A stretch of DNA of 64,000 bases from Bradyrhizobium paxllaeri (GTDB lineage: Bacteria > Pseudomonadota > Alphaproteobacteria > Rhizobiales > Xanthobacteraceae). The position numbers were made by a program, and so were the translations under genes. Location: the NCBI RefSeq assembly GCF_001693515.2, contig NZ_CP042968.1, positions 620,001-684,000 of the forward strand. Direction: 5' to 3'. Of this stretch, positions 25,150-36,540 are shown in pieces (position 1 is the first letter of the stretch; every line of letters starts with the position of its first letter). The notes under the pieces were generated by a model that saw only the letters and a program-made list of their open reading frames with translations, was not told the DNA's origin and ran no database searches.

Positions 25150-26088
25150 GTGACCGAAAACGCCCCCGCTACGCGCGCTCCATCGTCGAAACGGCTCGAA
25201 CCGTTGCGGCAGGTCGATGCCGGTCCGCTGAGCATCGCGTATTACGAAGCGGGTCCCGCCGATGGACCGGCCGTGATGCTGATGCACGGCTTTCCCTACG
25301 ACATTCATTCCTATATCGACGTCGCGCCGCAACTGGCCGCGCAAGGCTGCCGCGTCATCGCTCCCTATGTGCGCGGCTACGGTCCCACCCGGTTTCGCGA
25401 TGACGCGACGCCGCGCTCGGGCGAGCAGGCGGCGGTCGGCGCCGATATGATGGCGCTGATGGACGCGCTCGGCATCCGCCGCGCGGTGTTCGCGGGCTAT
25501 GATTGGGGTGGCCGCGCGGCCTGCGTCGGCGCGGCGCTGTGGCCGGAGCGCTGCATCGGGCTCGTCAGCGTGAACTCCTATCTGATCCAGGATATCGCCA
25601 ATGCCATGGTGCCGATGCGTCCCGAACGCGAGGTGGCGCTCTGGTATCAGTATTACTTCCAGCTCGAGCGCGGCCGCGCCGGGCTTGCCGCCAACCGGCG
25701 CGAGATCGCGAAGATCCTGTGGGCGCAATGGTCGCCGAACTGGAAGTTCGATGATGCCTGTTTCGAGCGCACGGCGGTGGCCCACGACAACCCTGACTAT
25801 GTCGATATCGTGATCCACAGCTACCGTCACCGCTTCGGTCAGGCCGACGGCGATCCGCAATATGCCGACATCCAGCGCAGGCTGGCTGCGTTGCCTGTTA
25901 TCACGGTGCCATCGATCACGCTCGACGGCGCGGGCGATGGCGTCATTGCCGCTACCGACGGCACGGCCAGCGCACCGAAATTCTCCGGCCGCCGCGAACA
26001 TCGCGTACTCGCGGGCATCGGGCACAATCTGCCGCAGGAAGCGCCGGAGGATTTTGCGGCGGCGGTGATGAAGCTGATCCGCGCCTAG
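25150..26088 (+). CDS. Alpha/beta-fold hydrolase
   Basis: About 312 residues. The GTG start at 25150 has AGGGAG six bases upstream. Family motifs are HGFPYDIHSY (oxyanion region), FAGYDWGGRAACVGAALWP with Asp at the nucleophile position (GYDWGG) and GIGHNLPQEAPEDFAAAV with the catalytic histidine. An Asp nucleophile followed by Trp is typical of epoxide hydrolases and dehalogenases rather than esterases. The residues needed to choose between these activities (the tyrosines of the lid) cannot be placed with certainty. It is divergent from the MBL gene and 94 bases before a TctC-type binding protein. Confidence 0.87.
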   Translation: MTENAPATRAPSSKRLEPLRQVDAGPLSIAYYEAGPADGPAVMLMHGFPYDIHSYIDVAPQLAAQGCRVIAPYVRGYGPTRFRDDATPRSGEQAAVGADMMALMDALGIRRAVFAGYDWGGRAACVGAALWPERCIGLVSVNSYLIQDIANAMVPMRPEREVALWYQYYFQLERGRAGLAANRREIAKILWAQWSPNWKFDDACFERTAVAHDNPDYVDIVIHSYRHRFGQADGDPQYADIQRRLAALPVITVPSITLDGAGDGVIAATDGTASAPKFSGRREHRVLAGIGHNLPQEAPEDFAAAVMKLIRA

Positions 26089-26182
26089 GTCGACTTTGCC
26101 GCATGGCAAGCCGTTCCGAAAACCGTCATCTTCGCCGCGCAAGTCCTCTTCAGAAGGACGAAATTTTACGGGGCGGAATTCC

Positions 26183-27154
26183 ATGGCAAAGCGTCACGTC
26201 TTGCTTGCGATCGTCTTCGCATCCTTCGCTCTTGTCGCACCGGCCCCGGCCGAAGAATTTCCCAACCGTCCGATCACCTGGGTCGTGCCGTTCGCGCCGG
26301 GCGGCATCACCGACACGACGTCGCGCATCGTCGCCGAAGAAATGTCGAAGACGCTCGGACAGTCTGTCGTGATCGACAATCGCGGCGGGGCGGGCGGAAC
26401 GGTCGGCATCGAGCAGGTGGCGCGCGCCAAGCCCGACGGTTACACGATGATCTATGGCACGCAGGCCACGATGGCGGCCAACGTCTCGCTGCGCAAGAAC
26501 CTGTCCTACGATCCGCTGACGAGTTTTGCGCCGGTGCACCTGGTCGGAGAAAGCCCGAATCTCTTCGTCGCCTATGCCGGCGCGCCATATAATTCGGTGC
26601 CGGAGTTCATCGCCTATGCCAAACAAAATCCGGGCAAGGTGTCCTTCAGTTCGGCGGGTGTCGGCACTGCGACGCATCTGGTCGCCGAACTGTTCAAGAC
26701 GATCGCCGGCATCGAGATGCTGCATGTGCCCTACAAGGGCAGCGCGCCGGCATTGAACGATCTGATCGCAGGACGCGTCGATGTGATGTTCGATTACCCG
26801 GTTTCCGTCGGCCCGCATGTTGAAGCCGGCAAGTTGAAGGTGCTGGTGACCACCGCGCCGGAACGCCTGCGTGCATTTCCGAACGTGCCAACGATGGCCG
26901 AACTAGGCATGAAGGAGATGACGACCCAGAGCTGGTCGGGCCTGATGGTGCCGGCGGGAACGCCCGCGCCCATCGTCGACCGGCTGGCGGAAGCCGCGCA
27001 TGCGGCGCTGACGTCCGAACGCGTGCGCTCGCATTTCGAAAAATTCGGCACTCGCCCGATGATGCTGCAGAAGGCGGAGATGATCCCGTTCATCGAGAAG
27101 GAGATCAAGCGCTGGGGCGACGTGATCGAACGGGCAGGGCTGGAGAAGCAGTAG
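26183..27154 (+). CDS. Tripartite tricarboxylate transporter (TctC/Bug) solute-binding protein
   Basis: Periplasmic binding protein of 323 residues. A signal peptide (MAKRHVLLAIVFASFALVAPAPA) is followed by the Bug fold: FPNRPITWVVPFAPGGITDTTSRI, VVIDNRGGAGGTVGIEQVARAKPDGYTMIYG and HVPYKGSAPALNDLIAGRVDVMFD. These bind small carboxylic acids. No tctA or tctB membrane genes lie nearby, so it is an orphan, as is very common in soil beta- and alphaproteobacteria. It may share a transcript with the upstream hydrolase. Confidence 0.92.
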   Translation: MAKRHVLLAIVFASFALVAPAPAEEFPNRPITWVVPFAPGGITDTTSRIVAEEMSKTLGQSVVIDNRGGAGGTVGIEQVARAKPDGYTMIYGTQATMAANVSLRKNLSYDPLTSFAPVHLVGESPNLFVAYAGAPYNSVPEFIAYAKQNPGKVSFSSAGVGTATHLVAELFKTIAGIEMLHVPYKGSAPALNDLIAGRVDVMFDYPVSVGPHVEAGKLKVLVTTAPERLRAFPNVPTMAELGMKEMTTQSWSGLMVPAGTPAPIVDRLAEAAHAALTSERVRSHFEKFGTRPMMLQKAEMIPFIEKEIKRWGDVIERAGLEKQ

Positions 27155-27165
27155 CAAGCTATGTT

Positions 27166-27423
27166 CTATCGTTTGCGTTTACTGGCCCAACCCAGAGCGG
27201 CTGCTTCGTTGATTTCGTCGACTGAAAGGGAAGGATTATCCTCCCTGCTCAGGAAACCAAAAACGTCTGAAGTTTTTCCCTTGGGTCGAAAGGCTTTGAT
27301 TGCAATCCGATGACCGGGAAGTTTTTCTATAGTGACCTGCAGGCCGGGCTGAACGCCAAGGTGCTTCAGCAAGTCTTCGCTAAGAAAAATGTGTCCTTCC
27401 ATCGAAACGATAAGCGTGTCCAT
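27166..27423 (-). CDS. AbrB/SpoVT-type small DNA-binding protein (antitoxin-like)
   Basis: A protein of 85 residues. The N-terminal swapped-hairpin domain reads MDTLIVSMEGHIFLSEDLLKHLGVQPGLQVTIEKLPGHRIAIK. The tail SVDEINEAAALGWASKRKR resembles the toxin-wrapping C-terminus of VapB-type antitoxins. The start at 27423 has GAGGCG upstream. No PIN or MazF toxin gene is adjacent: the next gene on the same strand, 71 bases upstream, is the large SF1 helicase. It could be an orphan antitoxin, a regulator of the helicase gene, or part of a two-gene unit with it. Confidence 0.8.
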   Translation of the reverse strand: MDTLIVSMEGHIFLSEDLLKHLGVQPGLQVTIEKLPGHRIAIKAFRPKGKTSDVFGFLSREDNPSLSVDEINEAAALGWASKRKR

Positions 27424-27494
27424 GATGTTTTCGCCTCGCGTTTGCGATGTACTTCTACAATCGACCCCGGCAGCGTTCGTCAATAGATCGCAGT

Positions 27495-30400
27495 TCAAAT
27501 GCGAATAGTCTGCAGCGACCTAGCCAATTCTCTGAAATGACCCAAACCTGACCATGCACCATGAGACCCAACGACGTAAAGGTCCTGCTTGGCACGCGAG
27601 ACCGCCACATTGAGGATATTGGGCGTACCGGCGGCCCAGCTTCGTGCTCCACCTTGCGACGCCTTGGGGGCGCCCAGTAACAAGAATACGGTGTCTGCCT
27701 CCCGGCCTTGGACAGTGTGAATTGTACCCACTCGATTGTTTCCCCATTCATAAGCATCGACCTCTAGAGCAGAAAGCAATGCAGTCTCCTGCTCCATGAG
27801 TCGGCGCATCTCCTGGGCAACGATTCGGAATGGGCTAATGATGAACAAGTCTGGATTGGTGACTCCGGCTGCAGCAATTTTCTTGAGTAATGCGATGACC
27901 AGCTGGCCTTCTGCGGGGCACCATTTTGAATCGGCTTCGCCGTCGATATCGAACCATTTCGACGATCCGAGAACAGCTCCAACAGCGCTCGTGTTCCGCT
28001 GCTCTGTCGCGTAAACCATCTGGCCGTCATAGGCGACCCTGTTGGAGACGCCAAAACATTGGCTCCCGGCATCGTCGGTGAACGAGCAACGGAATTCCCA
28101 CCCTTCGCGACCCCTGTTCGGACCGGAACTCTGCCTGAAATTGCGACGCTCGATCGGAGACCGTTTGGGCAGACGCATCGGGCGCAGCCCAAGCAGATCT
28201 GTCTACCTTGAAGAAACTGCAAATCTCGAGATTTAGCCGTTCTGGCAGAGTAGCAATCGGCGGGATTTGTATGGGGTCGCCCACTACAATGGATCGCTTC
28301 GCCCGCATGATTGACCCAACTGCGGCCTGCGGCAATGCTTGGCCCGCCTCGTCAACTAAGAGCCAACCGATGCTGCCAGCCGGAAGCCCACCAAGCATGC
28401 GATCGACGGAGGCGAAAGTGGTGGAAATTACTGGTATGACGAGGAAAAGCGTTGACCAAAGGTCGTTGAGGAGCGTGCGCTTTGCTTCGTCTTGCATTGG
28501 TCCCGACGACAACACGTCCATCAACACATTGAGATTGTGAAGAATTTTCTGTGCCGAGGCATCGATAAAGGCACGGTGTACAGCTAAGGCCGCAACGAAG
28601 AGATCCTCGCGCTTCTGATGTAGGCGATCAGGAATCCATGGGGCCGTGAGATTAGTAGCCTTATGACCGAGAGCAAAAAGCTGCTCGTCAACAAGTCTGC
28701 TTCCGAGCGTGCGGCGCTGCGCTTCCACGCTTTGTGAAAGTTGAGCCACGTTTTGTCGCGCGGCAGCCAAGCTGCCCTCTGGAAGGTCTTCAACGCTTTC
28801 GCCGCTTCCTCCGACGCTTGTTCAGCAATGTTGAGTTGGCGACCTGCCACTAGTTCAACATCAATCAAGAGTATGTTTACGCTTGACCATGCCTGCCAGC
28901 TTCGGGTTCGGAAAATGCGTGCGAAGAAGTTGGGACGCAGCTTTCGATGGCGGTGCAAGTCAGCGACGCTTTGGTTGTGCTTGGCGCGGGTGCCAACAAC
29001 ATGGTCTTGCGCTTGGGCGATCGATACTTCTAGTGCCGGTAGCTTTGACACAAGCGTTTTAACATCAATCTCTGTTTTATCTAACTCGCGGCGAGCGTCG
29101 TGGAGCCGAAGACAAAGCTGCCGAATATTCTCCAGTGCCTTGAGTTCGTTATCGACTTCTCGCTTTAAAGTGAGAAGTTTGGTTCGCGCCTTGCTCCACT
29201 TGGCTTTCGCCTCCGATGGTGACGGCGGCTTCTCGAGGTGGACAACAGCAGGCGTTCTTCGTCGGATTTTGCCAGTATCGGGGTCAACCAGCTCTCGAAC
29301 TACAGAATCGCCCTTCGCGGCCTTCAAATAGATCCGAAAACCACGGTCGTCGTGCCACCAGAATGATTGCTGAAATGCAGCCCTATTTCTCGCGTTGCCC
29401 AGCACGGCTGCGATTAGACCCCACGTCTCAGCCGGAATAGCCATCGCGTCGCTGTCATCGCTATCAATAGCTTCACGCAGTTCATGCACTAAATCACTGA
29501 TCGAGTTGAAATAGCTCAATTCGTCCGTGGTGCGATTGATAGCCTTCGTTGTTGGAAGCTCCTTACTAATATTTTCGACGGCCTTGTTGTTGCTAGAGGC
29601 GACTAGGACTTCGTGGCCCCTGAGGCTGGGGTTCAGTGCATAGAGATGGAAGAATGCCTTTTCACCAGCGGCCATTTTTTGGCCCGATGGTGTAAAGGCC
29701 TTCTCGGGATCTTCGAATGCGGTCATAGCCATTGCTCGATCGAGCACGCAAGCTGCGACAATGTCGCGAAGCAAGGTCGTCTTACCAGTTCCGGGTGGTC
29801 CGTTTACTGCAATAAGCCCTTCGGTGTTGGTGAGGTCTGATCTTGCGAGGTTGACGGCCGCCTGCTGCAACATCACCAGTGGGTGGCCGCCAGGAGAAGG
29901 CCATCGCGCAGCGGGAGTCATTGCCGGCGCGACGGCTCGCTCCAGAGCGACTTGGTTGTTCAGTAGATCGAAAGCTTTCCTTGGCCAATCAATTCCCAAA
30001 TAGCGCTTCAAGCCGGCCGGAGCCGCATTCTCATTGACGAGGGTTATGCCTCTGGCCAAGTCGCCAAGGTAGAATGAGTTCAGCAGCGTGGCTTCGGGTG
30101 GATTTCTTGCTTTGTAGTAATGATAGACGCGCAAAGCGAAAGTTGGCGGCTCGACAAGGTGATCGGGCAAGTCAAATTGCGTGACAAGCCAGCGATACGC
30201 TTCTTCGATTGTCTTCAGGTCAAGGGGAACAGGTCTTCCTTCACGATCGACGCGGCGAATAATTTTTTCCAGTTTCGTGATGATCTTCGCTTCGATTGTT
30301 GGCCAAGCGCCAAGACAGCCGAGGTTGAGCTTTAAGGCTAACGGAAGCGCCCAGGCAAAACTTGAAACGGCGATACCATTTTCCTCAACGATCAATCCGT

Positions 30401-31100
30401 TCTTATCTACGAGGATTGCACCAATCGCGGCTTTTTCGCGGACTCGATCGTTTCGTTCCTCATCATCACCAAATGCCTTTACCAGATCCTCGGTTGCTCG
30501 CCCCATAGGTATCGAACCCAGAACAATCTGGTAATAGAGCCGTTTTCTCGGGCGCGAATTTTCTCTCGTCTCCCAAGGGACGCGCCCCTTGGTAAGATCG
30601 GCGACGCATCGGCGGTCACCGGCCACAAGATCATCTGGACGGCGATAGGTTTGTGGCGACAAGGCCTCTAGCGCGATCCATGCTGCGAGAACTGCTGTTG
30701 GCTCGTTGGCAGTTTTGGGCATCGAGAACGATGGGAGGTCGCCGAGGTCGTCCGCGGGCTCAATGACGACCTCGGCTACGGGCTGGTCTTGTCCGGGCCG
30801 GGAATTCTCGGGCGATTCGGGGCGGGCCTTATCAGGCGCGCCAGTCAATGCAGCAGCGGACGGTTCCTCAAAGCCATTGCCGGACTGTTCGTCGACGGCC
30901 TCCTCGACTTGTCCAGCCGACAATCTTGTGAGTTGGTCCGATATTTTCGACCGAAGCTTCGCGGCCCGGACCGTTGATCGGTAGCTAAGTTCGCGGTCGA
31001 GCGTTCGAAGAATGTCCAAGTCTGACAGAGCCTGCTTAAACAGACCCTCAAGCTGCACGATCGAACTTTTGAAATACGGACGATGCGCCGCACCTGGCAT
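27495..31100 (-). pseudogene. Large SF1 helicase (Upf1/DNA2-like, COG1112 type), two frameshifts
   Basis: A gene of about 1200 codons. The N-terminal 430 residues have no domain I recognise (KSSIVQLEGLFKQALSDLDIL near the start). Then come Walker A GPPGTGKTTLL (about 434), a long insertion with coiled-coil character (about 640-760), Walker B LLVDEAGQALPQA (about 911), VVGDPIQIPPI, the HRRCREPMF segment, and near the end TIHTVQGREADTVFLL and NILNVAVSRAKQDLYVVG. All SF1 motifs are present but lie in three frames. One base is missing near 28776-28783, and one T appears extra in the TTTT run (read on the minus strand) near 28053-28056. Base composition is clearly lower in GC than the neighbours, suggesting transfer. 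Related helicases occur in phage-defence loci, but function here is unknown. Confidence 0.82.
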
Positions 31101-31189
31101 TTGCTGCTGCCCCCGGACGTTTAAAGGCCTTTTCCGATAAGCAGACTTTTATCGCAACCAGAGGCTGATATCAAAGCTGCCTAAGAAGT

Positions 31190-32709
31190 TCAGCTCCGCC
31201 GCGGACTGATCTTCCACGTTGCCGCGAGGATCGCCACGGTGAGCGCGCCGCTGATCACGGCGGCGATCGGGATCGTAACCGCAAGCGCCGCGGTGGCGGC
31301 CCAGCCGATCGAGCAGAAGGCTTCCGCGAAGGTCGCCAGCCGCGACGAAGTCTGGCGGCGGCGGAACTGGCTGCGTTTGGCTTGCACGCGAAACCAGAGC
31401 TGGATCGCGGCGGCGGAGATGGTGGCGACGATGACGCCGATCGCAGTGACGATCGCCTGCGTCATTGATGCAAACGCAAGCGCTGCGATCAGCGGCGCGA
31501 AGATGACGCCGATTGCGATCAGCACCACTTCAATCTTGGCGCGGATCACGCGCGAGGGCGGCAGCGGTGCGGTCGCGACCAGGTCGGCGGCGTCCTCGCC
31601 CGAGATCGTCAGCCAGGCGAGGCCGCCGGCAAGCTGACCCGCCGCCATCACGATCACGGGCGTGATCAGCACGATCGCGGCCGAGCTTTCCGAAAAACTT
31701 CGCCACAGCATCAGGGCCGGCGGCACCAGATACAGCAATTGCATCAGGCTTTGCGACAGCAGCCACGGGTCGCGCCGCAGCAGCAAGAATTCCTTGGTGC
31801 GCAGCGCCTGTTGCCGCGAGCCGCCGCGAAACGCCGTCGCGTGCGGGCCGCGACGGACAGACCGCGCAGTTGCGGCGACGCGGACAACGGTATCGGCAAA
31901 TCGCGGCGAGAAAATCGCCATCACGGCGCCGAGCAGCAGGAGCCCGCCGGCCATCAGCCACGACAGCACCGTGCCGTCGCCGATCGCCGCGCGCGCCGGC
32001 CACCACAGCGGACTGTCGAGATCGGGTGCATAGACGGAAACCGCATCTGACGTCAGCACCGCGAAGCGGGACAATGTGCCATAGGAAAGGATGGCGGCGA
32101 CCTGGAGCGCGATGACGAAGCCGGCGCCGATGATGGCGGCCACGATCTGCGCGACGAGGCGGGTGCGGCTCGGCCCGATCAACCTGAACAGCGCGACCGT
32201 GATCGCGATCGCAACGGCTGCGGCCGAAAGCCCGATGGCGATGACGACGCCGAACGCCGCGAGCCAGCGCGCCCCGCCGCCGATCACGAGAACATCGACA
32301 AAGGGCGTCGACAGTAACAGCGCCATGCCGATGACCGACAGTGCGATTGCCGCGATCCGTACCGAGAACACGTTGGCGAGGTTCGCCGGTGACGACATCA
32401 GAAGATCGAGATCGGCGCGGGCGTAAAACACCCGCGTCACCGATTCGATCGCCTGTGACAGCATCAACGCCCAGGCGAGGAAGATGGTCGCGGTGATGAC
32501 GATCAGCTCAGGCTTGTCGAGCGGGGCCTCCAGATCGGCGAAGCGGCCGATCACGGCGTAGGCCGGAAGGTGCATGACGGCGGCAAACACGATCAGCGCG
32601 ATGATCGCGCGCTTCCGTTTTCCCCGCCTGCCGGCGATCATCGCCAGCCATTCGCGCCAGGCCAGCCGGATTTCGTGCCGGGCAAACCAGGTGAGCGCCG
32701 CGGCCGAAC

Positions 32710-32713
<4 letters not shown>
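31190..32713 (-). CDS. ABC-2-like exporter membrane protein
   Basis: A protein of 507 residues with about ten hydrophobic segments (for example AIIALIVFAAVMHLPAYAVI, FGVVIAIGLSAAAVAIAITV, LSWLMAGGLLLLGAVMAIF). It overlaps the ATPase gene stop/start by four bases (32710-32713), so the two are translationally coupled. The size and a two-gene ATPase-permease layout fit an export-type transporter with both membrane halves in one chain. The amphipathic N-terminus (LTWFARHEIRLAWREW) is typical of such permeases. The exported substrate is unknown. Confidence 0.82.
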
Positions 32714-33462
<749 letters not shown>

Positions 33463-33604
33463 GATTTCGGAGCGATCCAGTTGTTCGTCGCGGACCATGA
33501 ACCGAAGAACTTTCGGCGCGGTGAATCCGGTGGACCAAATCGCGCAAAACCCCGCAACTTCCCGGGCTGCGGCATTTCTCCGCAATTGTTAACGGCACAG
33601 TACG

Positions 33605-33626
33605 CAGCGCTTTGTTGACAGCGCTT
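33605..33626 (+). promoter_or_regulatory. Possible control site upstream of livH
   Basis: CAGCGCTT occurs twice (33605-33612 and 33619-33626) around a TTGACA hexamer (33615-33620), about 120 bases before livH. The repeated octamer could be an operator overlapping a -35 element, but the -10 region is poor. Confidence 0.25.
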
Positions 33627-33745
33627 GGTGCTTTGGGCTCAATGCAGCGGGACATGTGCGGCTGCTTCGTGGAATACCACGCAGCGTGTAGACACAAGAT
33701 GCGGAAGAGGCGATCGACAGAATCGCCCGGCATCTGGGGAGGGAA

Positions 33746-34624
33746 ATGATGCTGGACTTCGTTCAGCAGCTGGTGAGTGGCATTGCGCTCGGCTGCGTTT
33801 ATGGCCTGATCGCGCTCGGTTTCGTGCTCGTTTACAAGGCAACCGAGGTCGTCAATTTCGCCCAGGGCGATTTGATGATGCTGGGCGGGTTCTTCGCCTT
33901 CACGTTCATCGGCATGCTTGGCCTCAATTACTGGCTTGGATTCGCCGGCGCCGTCGCGGCCATGGCGGCATTCGGCATGCTGGCGGAGCGCGTCGTCGTG
34001 CGTCCGATCCTCGGCTATCCGCAGTTTTCCATCATCATGGCGACGATCGGGCTAGGATACTTCCTGCGCTCGGTGGTCGGCATGATCTGGGGCACCGACG
34101 ACTTCAAGATCGAGACGCCGTTCAGCGATGGCGTGTTGCGTATAGGCTCGCTGGTGCTGGCCTACGACAAGCTGTCGGTGATCGCGGCCACCATCATCCT
34201 TTGCGCGCTGCTGTATCTGTTCTTCAACCGCACCACGCTCGGCACCGCGATGCGTGCCAGCTCCGAGAACATGCTGGCTGCCTACTACATGGGCATTCCG
34301 GTCAAGCGCGTGGTGTCGATCGTGTGGGCGATCTCGGCAGCGGTGGCGACCGCGGCCGGCGTGCTGCTCGCGCCGATCACCTTCATTCACTCCAATGTCG
34401 GTCTGGTGCTGGGCCTGAAGGCGTTTCCCGCCGCGGTACTCGGTGGCTTCGGCTCGATTCCGGGCGCCGTGGTCGGCGGCGTGCTGATCGGCGTGATCGA
34501 GAGCATGGCCGGCTTCTACCTGCCCCAGGGCTGGAAGGACGTCGCGCCCTACATCGTTCTTCTGGTGGTGCTGCTGCTTAAACCCGAAGGCCTGTTCGGT
34601 GTTCATACGCGGAAGAAGGTCTGA
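33746..34624 (+). CDS. livH: Branched-chain/aromatic acid ABC transporter permease, LivH type
   Basis: Inner-membrane permease of 292 residues with eight or so helices. Hallmarks are GIALGCVYGLIALGFVLVYKATEVVNFAQGDL at the N-terminus and LKAFPAAVLGGFGSIPGAVVGGVLIGVIE at the C-terminus. GGGGAGGGAA precedes the start. It begins a livHMGF run; its stop overlaps the livM start by one base. Confidence 0.95.
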   Translation: MMLDFVQQLVSGIALGCVYGLIALGFVLVYKATEVVNFAQGDLMMLGGFFAFTFIGMLGLNYWLGFAGAVAAMAAFGMLAERVVVRPILGYPQFSIIMATIGLGYFLRSVVGMIWGTDDFKIETPFSDGVLRIGSLVLAYDKLSVIAATIILCALLYLFFNRTTLGTAMRASSENMLAAYYMGIPVKRVVSIVWAISAAVATAAGVLLAPITFIHSNVGLVLGLKAFPAAVLGGFGSIPGAVVGGVLIGVIESMAGFYLPQGWKDVAPYIVLLVVLLLKPEGLFGVHTRKKV

Positions 34625-35775
34625 TGCGATTTCTTTTCAAAACGGACTACGAAGACGACATCAAGCTGTTTCCGCACAGCGGCTACTACGTCTCCTACGG
34701 CATCCTGATCGCGTTTCTTCTGATCGCGCCGTTCGTGCTGTCCAGCTACCTGGTCAGCCAGCTGGTGTTCGTCTGTATCTACGCCACCGTCGGCGTCGGG
34801 CTGATGATCCTCACCGGCTTCACTGGTCAGGCCTCGCTCGGCCATGCCGCCTTTCTCGCGATCGGCGCCTACACGGCGGCGTATCTGCAGCAATATGACG
34901 TGCCGTTTCCGGTCTACTTCCTGGCCGGCGGCCTGCTCACCGGCGTGGTTGGCGCGCTGGTCGGATTTCCGGCGCTGCGGCTGACGGGTATCTACCTCGT
35001 CATCGCGACGATCTCCTTTGCCTTCATCGTCGAGGAAGTGCTGGCCCGCTGGGAAAGCGTGACCCATGGCAACGAGGGCATGCGGGTCAAGACGCTGAGC
35101 CTGTTCGGGCAGGCGGTGCCGCAGAACGGTCCGACCTTCTACTATCTCTGTCTTGCCGTCCTGGTCCTCACCATCGTCGGCACGCTCAATCTCTTGCGCT
35201 CGCCGACGGGGCGCGCCTTCGTCGCGATCCGCGACAGCGAGACCGCGGCGCGCAGCATGGGCGTCAACGTTTCGCTCTACAAGGTGAAGTCGTTTGCGAT
35301 CAGCGCTGGTATCACGGGGCTCGCCGGTGTGCTGTTCGCGCACAAGCTCTCCTTCATCTCCCCGGAAATGTTCACGTTGCAGCTCTCGATCGAGTTCATC
35401 ATCGTGATCCTGATCGGCGGCACCTTCAGCCTGCACGGCGCGGTGCTCGGCGCGATCTTCCTGGTCATGATCGATCCGTTCCTGACCTACCTGAAGGACG
35501 ACCTGCCAGGCATCATCGCAGGCGTCGCCGCAACCTTCGGCGCCGACAGCGTGACGGCCACCAAAATCCACGCCAATGCCGCGGCCATTGCCTCGGCCAA
35601 CGGCCTGAAGGGCGCGATTTACGGCGTCATCATCGTGCTGTTCGTGCTGTTCGAGCCGCTCGGCCTGTACGGGCGATGGCTGAAGATAAAACTCTTCTTC
35701 CAGCTCTTCCCGCTCTACAAGCGCGCCACCTTCAAACGCCAAAAGATCTACGTGAAATCGGAGCGGAACCGATGA
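34624..35775 (+). CDS. livM: Branched-chain/aromatic acid ABC transporter permease, LivM type
   Basis: A protein of 383 residues. The LivM core runs from YATVGVGLMILTGFTGQASLGHAAFLAIGAYTAA to GRAFVAIRDSETAARSMGVN and the EFIIVILIGGTFSLHGAVLGAIFLV segment. Compared with the shortest members it has an extra C-terminal stretch (TATKIHANAAAIASANG, then a basic tail). It is translationally coupled on both sides, with a TGATG junction from livH and an ATGA junction into livG. Confidence 0.95.
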   Translation: MRFLFKTDYEDDIKLFPHSGYYVSYGILIAFLLIAPFVLSSYLVSQLVFVCIYATVGVGLMILTGFTGQASLGHAAFLAIGAYTAAYLQQYDVPFPVYFLAGGLLTGVVGALVGFPALRLTGIYLVIATISFAFIVEEVLARWESVTHGNEGMRVKTLSLFGQAVPQNGPTFYYLCLAVLVLTIVGTLNLLRSPTGRAFVAIRDSETAARSMGVNVSLYKVKSFAISAGITGLAGVLFAHKLSFISPEMFTLQLSIEFIIVILIGGTFSLHGAVLGAIFLVMIDPFLTYLKDDLPGIIAGVAATFGADSVTATKIHANAAAIASANGLKGAIYGVIIVLFVLFEPLGLYGRWLKIKLFFQLFPLYKRATFKRQKIYVKSERNR

Positions 35776-36530
35776 GCTATTTCCGTGCAGAGAACCTGTC
35801 GCTGCATTTCGGCGGCCTCAAGGCGGTCGATTCCGTCAGTTTCGCGGTGGAGAAGGGCGAAATCCTCTCGATCATCGGCCCCAACGGCGCGGGCAAGAGT
35901 TCGATCTTCAACCTGATCTCGCGGATCTATCCGCCGACCTCGGGCAAGATCTTCTTCGAGGACCAGGACATCACCGAGCAGCCGGCCTATGAGATCGCAG
36001 GCCTCGGCATTGCGCGCACCTTCCAGAACATCGAATTGTTCGAGAATGCGACCATGCTGAGCAACCTCCTGGTCGGCCGCCACCGGCATTCCACCACGCA
36101 GCTCTGGCAGGAATTGCTGTTCCTGCCGAGCGTGCGCGCCGGCGAAAAGCTTCATCGCCGTCGCGTCGAACAGGTGATCGAGTTCCTCGACCTCGAAGCC
36201 TATCGCGACAAACTGATCTCTGGACTTCCCTACGGCGTCCGCAAGGTGATCGAGCTCGCGCGTGCGCTATGCTCGGAGCCGAAGCTGATCCTGCTCGACG
36301 AGCCGTCGTCCGGGCTCAATGTCGAGGAAACCGAGGACATGTCGTTCTGGATCCGCGACATGAAGAGCGAACTCGGCATCACCGTCTTGATGGTCGAACA
36401 CGACATGACGCTGGTCAATCGCGTTTCCGACCGCGTGATTGCGCTCAACTACGGCCGCGTGCTCGCGATGGGCTCGCCGTCGGAGGTGCAGCGCCATCCC
36501 GACGTCGTCGCCGCCTATCTCGGCGCATGA
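35772..36530 (+). CDS. livG: Branched-chain/aromatic acid ABC transporter ATPase, LivG type
   Basis: A protein of 252 residues with Walker A GPNGAGKSSIFNLI, the LivG-type GIARTFQNIELFENATMLSNLLVGRH, the shortened signature LPYGVRKVIELARAL in place of LSGGQQ, Walker B LILLDEPSSGLN and the H-loop VEHDMTLV. The terminal DVVAAYLGA is the usual LivG ending. Its start overlaps the livM stop. Confidence 0.95.
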   Translation: MSYFRAENLSLHFGGLKAVDSVSFAVEKGEILSIIGPNGAGKSSIFNLISRIYPPTSGKIFFEDQDITEQPAYEIAGLGIARTFQNIELFENATMLSNLLVGRHRHSTTQLWQELLFLPSVRAGEKLHRRRVEQVIEFLDLEAYRDKLISGLPYGVRKVIELARALCSEPKLILLDEPSSGLNVEETEDMSFWIRDMKSELGITVLMVEHDMTLVNRVSDRVIALNYGRVLAMGSPSEVQRHPDVVAAYLGA

Positions 36531-36540
36531 GGATGATGCC

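Noticed and set aside
27166..27423. A complete toxin-antitoxin pair at the AbrB-like gene
   Set aside because: No PIN-, MazF- or RelE-type small gene lies next to it on either side; only the large helicase gene is adjacent.
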